A stretch of 64,000 nt of DNA from DASRBN01 sp035294305 (GTDB taxonomy: Bacteria; Chloroflexota; Ktedonobacteria; Ktedonobacterales; Ktedonobacteraceae), in contig DATGLD010000048.1 of assembly GCA_035294305.1 (NCBI GenBank), positions 532,402 to 596,401 of the forward strand, in the 5' to 3' direction. The position numbers and the translations under genes are program-made. How positions within the stretch are numbered: position 1 is the first letter of the stretch; each line of letters opens with the position of its first letter. Under the pieces are notes generated by a model. The model searched no databases. It was given only the letters and a program-made list of their open reading frames with translations, and was not told the DNA's origin. This document shows positions 62,281-64,000 of the stretch, in pieces.

Positions 62281-62318
62281 ATAAACTGTCAATAAACTGT
62301 CAACGCCATAAACTGTCA
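62281..62318. repeat. Three copies of ATAAACTGTCA
   Basis: Copies begin at 62281, 62292 and 62308; the first two are adjacent. The reverse strand reads TGACAGTTTAT. They may be protein-binding repeats or a small slippage array. Confidence 0.6.
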
Positions 62319-62373
62319 TACACCCCGACGGGGGTGCGAATACGTTTGAGGCAATCGGACACCTCGTCTTTTC

Positions 62374-62396
62374 ACGCGCCACGGTGCGCGTTTTTT
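62374..62396 (+). terminator. Intrinsic terminator
   Basis: ACGCGC (62374-62379), loop CACGGT, GCGCGT (62386-62391), then a run of T. It is probably the terminator of the tRNA transcript. Confidence 0.65.
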
Positions 62397-62705
62397 GTTG
62401 TCCTTTTTGCTTTCAGGAGAGAACAGCATGGATCAGGTGAGGTATGACCTTGACCCATCAAACTGGGGCAAGCTCAGCCATAGCACGGGCAGGACACGAA
62501 TGTCTGTGAAGAGAGCGGCTCAAGGAGGACAATGGAAAGCAGCCTCAAGCACAATGATGGAAAGCGGCTACAAGCACAACGAGGGGAAGGAAGGGAACCA
62601 CCAGCAATCGTTACGCTCTCCTGGCTTTGCAGGCCCATCCCGCTCTCAGTTCTACGGGTGCAATCATCGCCGCCAGGCTCCCGGTAGTAGAGGCAATCGG
62701 AGATA

Positions 62706-63509
62706 TTAGCGGTTGACCTCTTCGGGCAGTTCATACCAGGGAATGCGCCGACCTGCCAGAGCACGTAAGCGCCAGCCCGTCGATTTCGGTGACTTCTCTA
62801 AGAGACGCTGGATTGCCTCGATGCGCTCGTTCACAAGCGCAGCTTCTTCAACCTCCAGCAATTCGGATGTATGTCCCTTTATCTGCTCGAAGTTATCGTT
62901 TACGGTCGCAAACCAGCCCCAGTCTTGTCCGCACAGACGGGCTATGATGCTCACATCCAGTTCTTCGCCTGGCAGCTTTGAAGATTCCACAGGTGGGAAA
63001 TCCAGCAGGAGCGCAAGCACATCCTGGATATCTTTCGTGTTCAGTTGCACGATCTGGAGCTTGGTCAGCAACAAATCGGCAGGGGTGAGTGTCAAGGGAT
63101 GGAGATGGAGACGCTGATCGAGCGAGAGCTTGTGGCACATCTCGAAGCTGCCCACGAAGATATCCATCTGCCGCGATCTCGGCTCATCATAAAAGAGCAG
63201 CCGTTTCTCGCCATGCAGGGCATTGAAACGGCGATTGGCTGAGTAGCCGTTAGCGGTCAAAAGGCCGGTGAGAGCGCGCGTCTGCTTGCTGCCCACGGCA
63301 AAATCAAGATCGGCATAGCTGCGAGTGAGAGCGCGGTGGGCAGCATGCGGGCAGCGTAGTTGAATGGCAACGCCGCCCAGCACGCGCAAAGTAATTCCTT
63401 TCTCCTGGGCCAGCGCAATCAAACGCCGTGTCTCTTGCTGCCCCGCCTCTAGCGTTGGTGAAGTGACCTCATTCGAGCTACTGGTATCGGTATCCGGTTC
63501 TGGCTTCAT
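62706..63509 (-). CDS. Nucleotidyltransferase-like protein
   Basis: 267 residues. LRVLGGVAIQLRCPHAAHR and RSYADLDFAVGSKQTRAL match the nucleotidyltransferase fold (GG(x)n then DLD) seen in AbiEii/MNT and kanamycin nucleotidyltransferase-like proteins. FYDEPRSRQMDIFVG may supply the third acid. The C-terminal half (from about 150) is helical and unrecognised. No AbiEi-type partner is adjacent; the neighbour upstream is an unknown gene. A defence role is possible but not shown. Confidence 0.7.
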   Translation of the reverse strand: MKPEPDTDTSSSNEVTSPTLEAGQQETRRLIALAQEKGITLRVLGGVAIQLRCPHAAHRALTRSYADLDFAVGSKQTRALTGLLTANGYSANRRFNALHGEKRLLFYDEPRSRQMDIFVGSFEMCHKLSLDQRLHLHPLTLTPADLLLTKLQIVQLNTKDIQDVLALLLDFPPVESSKLPGEELDVSIIARLCGQDWGWFATVNDNFEQIKGHTSELLEVEEAALVNERIEAIQRLLEKSPKSTGWRLRALAGRRIPWYELPEEVNR

Positions 63510-63610
63510 GGTGTATCCTTCATCTGTCAGGTAAAAACCTTCTCGTGTTTCAGATTTTATATCACATTTTTTCCTGCCATGTCACTGCACAGCCAGAATA
63601 GCTCCTCATG

Positions 63611-64000
63611 TCAAAAATCCAGGGAGGCGGTGACGCGCTCGATGAAGTCGGGGGTGATGTCGCGCTGGTGAATGATACCGTACCAGCGCTCATCTGCCAG
63701 CGTGCGGTCGCGCAACGTCCCCAACGCTGTGATGACATCGTCCCGGCTCAGCCCGTTGGCATGTGGGGAATGCGGCAAGCCTACACGTCGCATGATGGCC
63801 TCGATCTCTTCCGGAGCATTTTCCTGGAGCTGGCTCATCAACTGAATGCCGAGACCGATAATCCAGCCATGCACAAACGTGCGCCGCGTCAGATACTCGA
63901 CATTGTAGGCAAAGAAATGCTCCGGCCCTTCTTCGGTGCGATAATGGCCGAGGGGAATACAGATATCGTTAATTTCCAGATAACATTCGACAATGGTGCG
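63611..64000 (-). CDS. Unknown protein, incomplete at the window edge
   Basis: At least 129 codons run in frame from the TGA at 63611-63613 to the window end. The visible end includes EINDICIPLGHYRTEEGPEH and FFAYNVEYLTRRTFVHGWIIG, then a helical tail LSRDDVITALGTLRDRTLADERWYG. No family is recognised. It is on the same strand as the nucleotidyltransferase-like gene, 101 bases upstream. Confidence 0.7.
   Translation of the reverse strand, partial: RTIVECYLEINDICIPLGHYRTEEGPEHFFAYNVEYLTRRTFVHGWIIGLGIQLMSQLQENAPEEIEAIMRRVGLPHSPHANGLSRDDVITALGTLRDRTLADERWYGIIHQRDITPDFIERVTASLDF

Larger units (their letters stand above)
62186..62705. other. Intergenic region downstream of tRNA-Leu
   Basis: It contains a triple repeat (62281-62318) and a terminator (62374-62396). 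A plus-strand frame from the ATG at 62428 to 62709 (94 codons, MDQVRYDLDPSNWG) has a fair AGGAGA site but is Ser/Arg-rich without a family; I do not count it as a gene. No integrase or repeated tRNA end was seen. Confidence 0.4.

Noticed and set aside
62428..62709. 94-codon plus-strand frame after tRNA-Leu
   Set aside because: Composition is low-complexity, no homologous family is recognised, and it overlaps the 3' end of the nucleotidyltransferase-like gene on the other strand.
62706..64000. AbiE-type toxin-antitoxin or abortive-infection pair
   Set aside because: The nucleotidyltransferase fold alone is not enough; the neighbouring partial gene shows no AbiEi-like DNA-binding features.

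Overview
This is a window of bacterial chromosome with moderate GC content and tightly packed housekeeping and accessory genes. No phage, transposase, rRNA or CRISPR array is visible. Several traits together suggest a soil-type, high-branching Gram-positive-like lineage, most likely Chloroflexota of the Ktedonobacteria type. These are F420-dependent enzymes (an Fgd-like glucose-6-phosphate dehydrogenase and a second luciferase-like enzyme), an actinobacterial-style CysO/CysM/Mec cysteine pathway, an FprA-type ferredoxin reductase, YkoEDC-type ECF transport, and large secreted beta-propeller and beta-helix proteins. The lineage is an inference from gene content, not a measured assignment.

Layout. 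1-5230: pyrimidine operon pyrB-carA-carB on the minus strand, behind a consensus promoter and a long leader that contains an intrinsic terminator (attenuator). 5390-7980: TetR repressor and DHA2 exporter sharing a duplicated operator. 8020-10570: ArsR-ArsC fusion, a second ArsC and a ChrA chromate transporter. 10570-17940: FKBP isomerase, pRiA4b-type protein, Fgd, PIG-L deacetylase, FprA, MFS exporter and a MoaD-like protein. 18180-22130: cobalamin-riboswitch-controlled btuF-btuC-btuD. 22300-25260: flavin reductase, uracil-DNA glycosylase, SufU and 3-mercaptopyruvate sulfurtransferase. 25500-32940: an extreme hairpin, a secreted PQQ-propeller protein, a MarR-DHA2 pair, an ABC exporter and endonuclease III. 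33080-37860: membrane/PRC-barrel protein and a full CysO-dependent cysteine operon. 38020-43110: PIG-V-like mannosyltransferase, FAD oxidoreductase, small peptides, a peroxiredoxin and a HEAT-repeat protein. 43380-47430: solitary molybdenum hydroxylase subunit and a secreted beta-helix protein. 47650-51540: ECF transporter. 51740-55580: MetY, CoA-binding protein, F420 oxidoreductase, Gfo/Idh/MocA oxidoreductase. 55850-62180: core genes prfB (programmed frameshift), sigA, ftsY, accD, accA and tRNA-Leu(CAA). 62700-64000: a nucleotidyltransferase-like protein and an incomplete unknown gene.

Two themes stand out. Sulfur metabolism recurs: CysO pathway, MetY, SseA, SufU, and a Cys-Cys leader peptide before a peroxiredoxin. 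RNA-level or leader control also recurs: pyr attenuator, B12 riboswitch, RF2 frameshift and structured leaders. No single region is clearly a new defence or mobile system. The most interesting candidates are the ArsR-ArsC fusion without the usual arsenic-binding CxC, a CysO whose C-terminus (GGLL) seems to need trimming by the adjacent JAMM protease, the small-peptide/peroxiredoxin leader, and the duplicated pyr attenuator arm.
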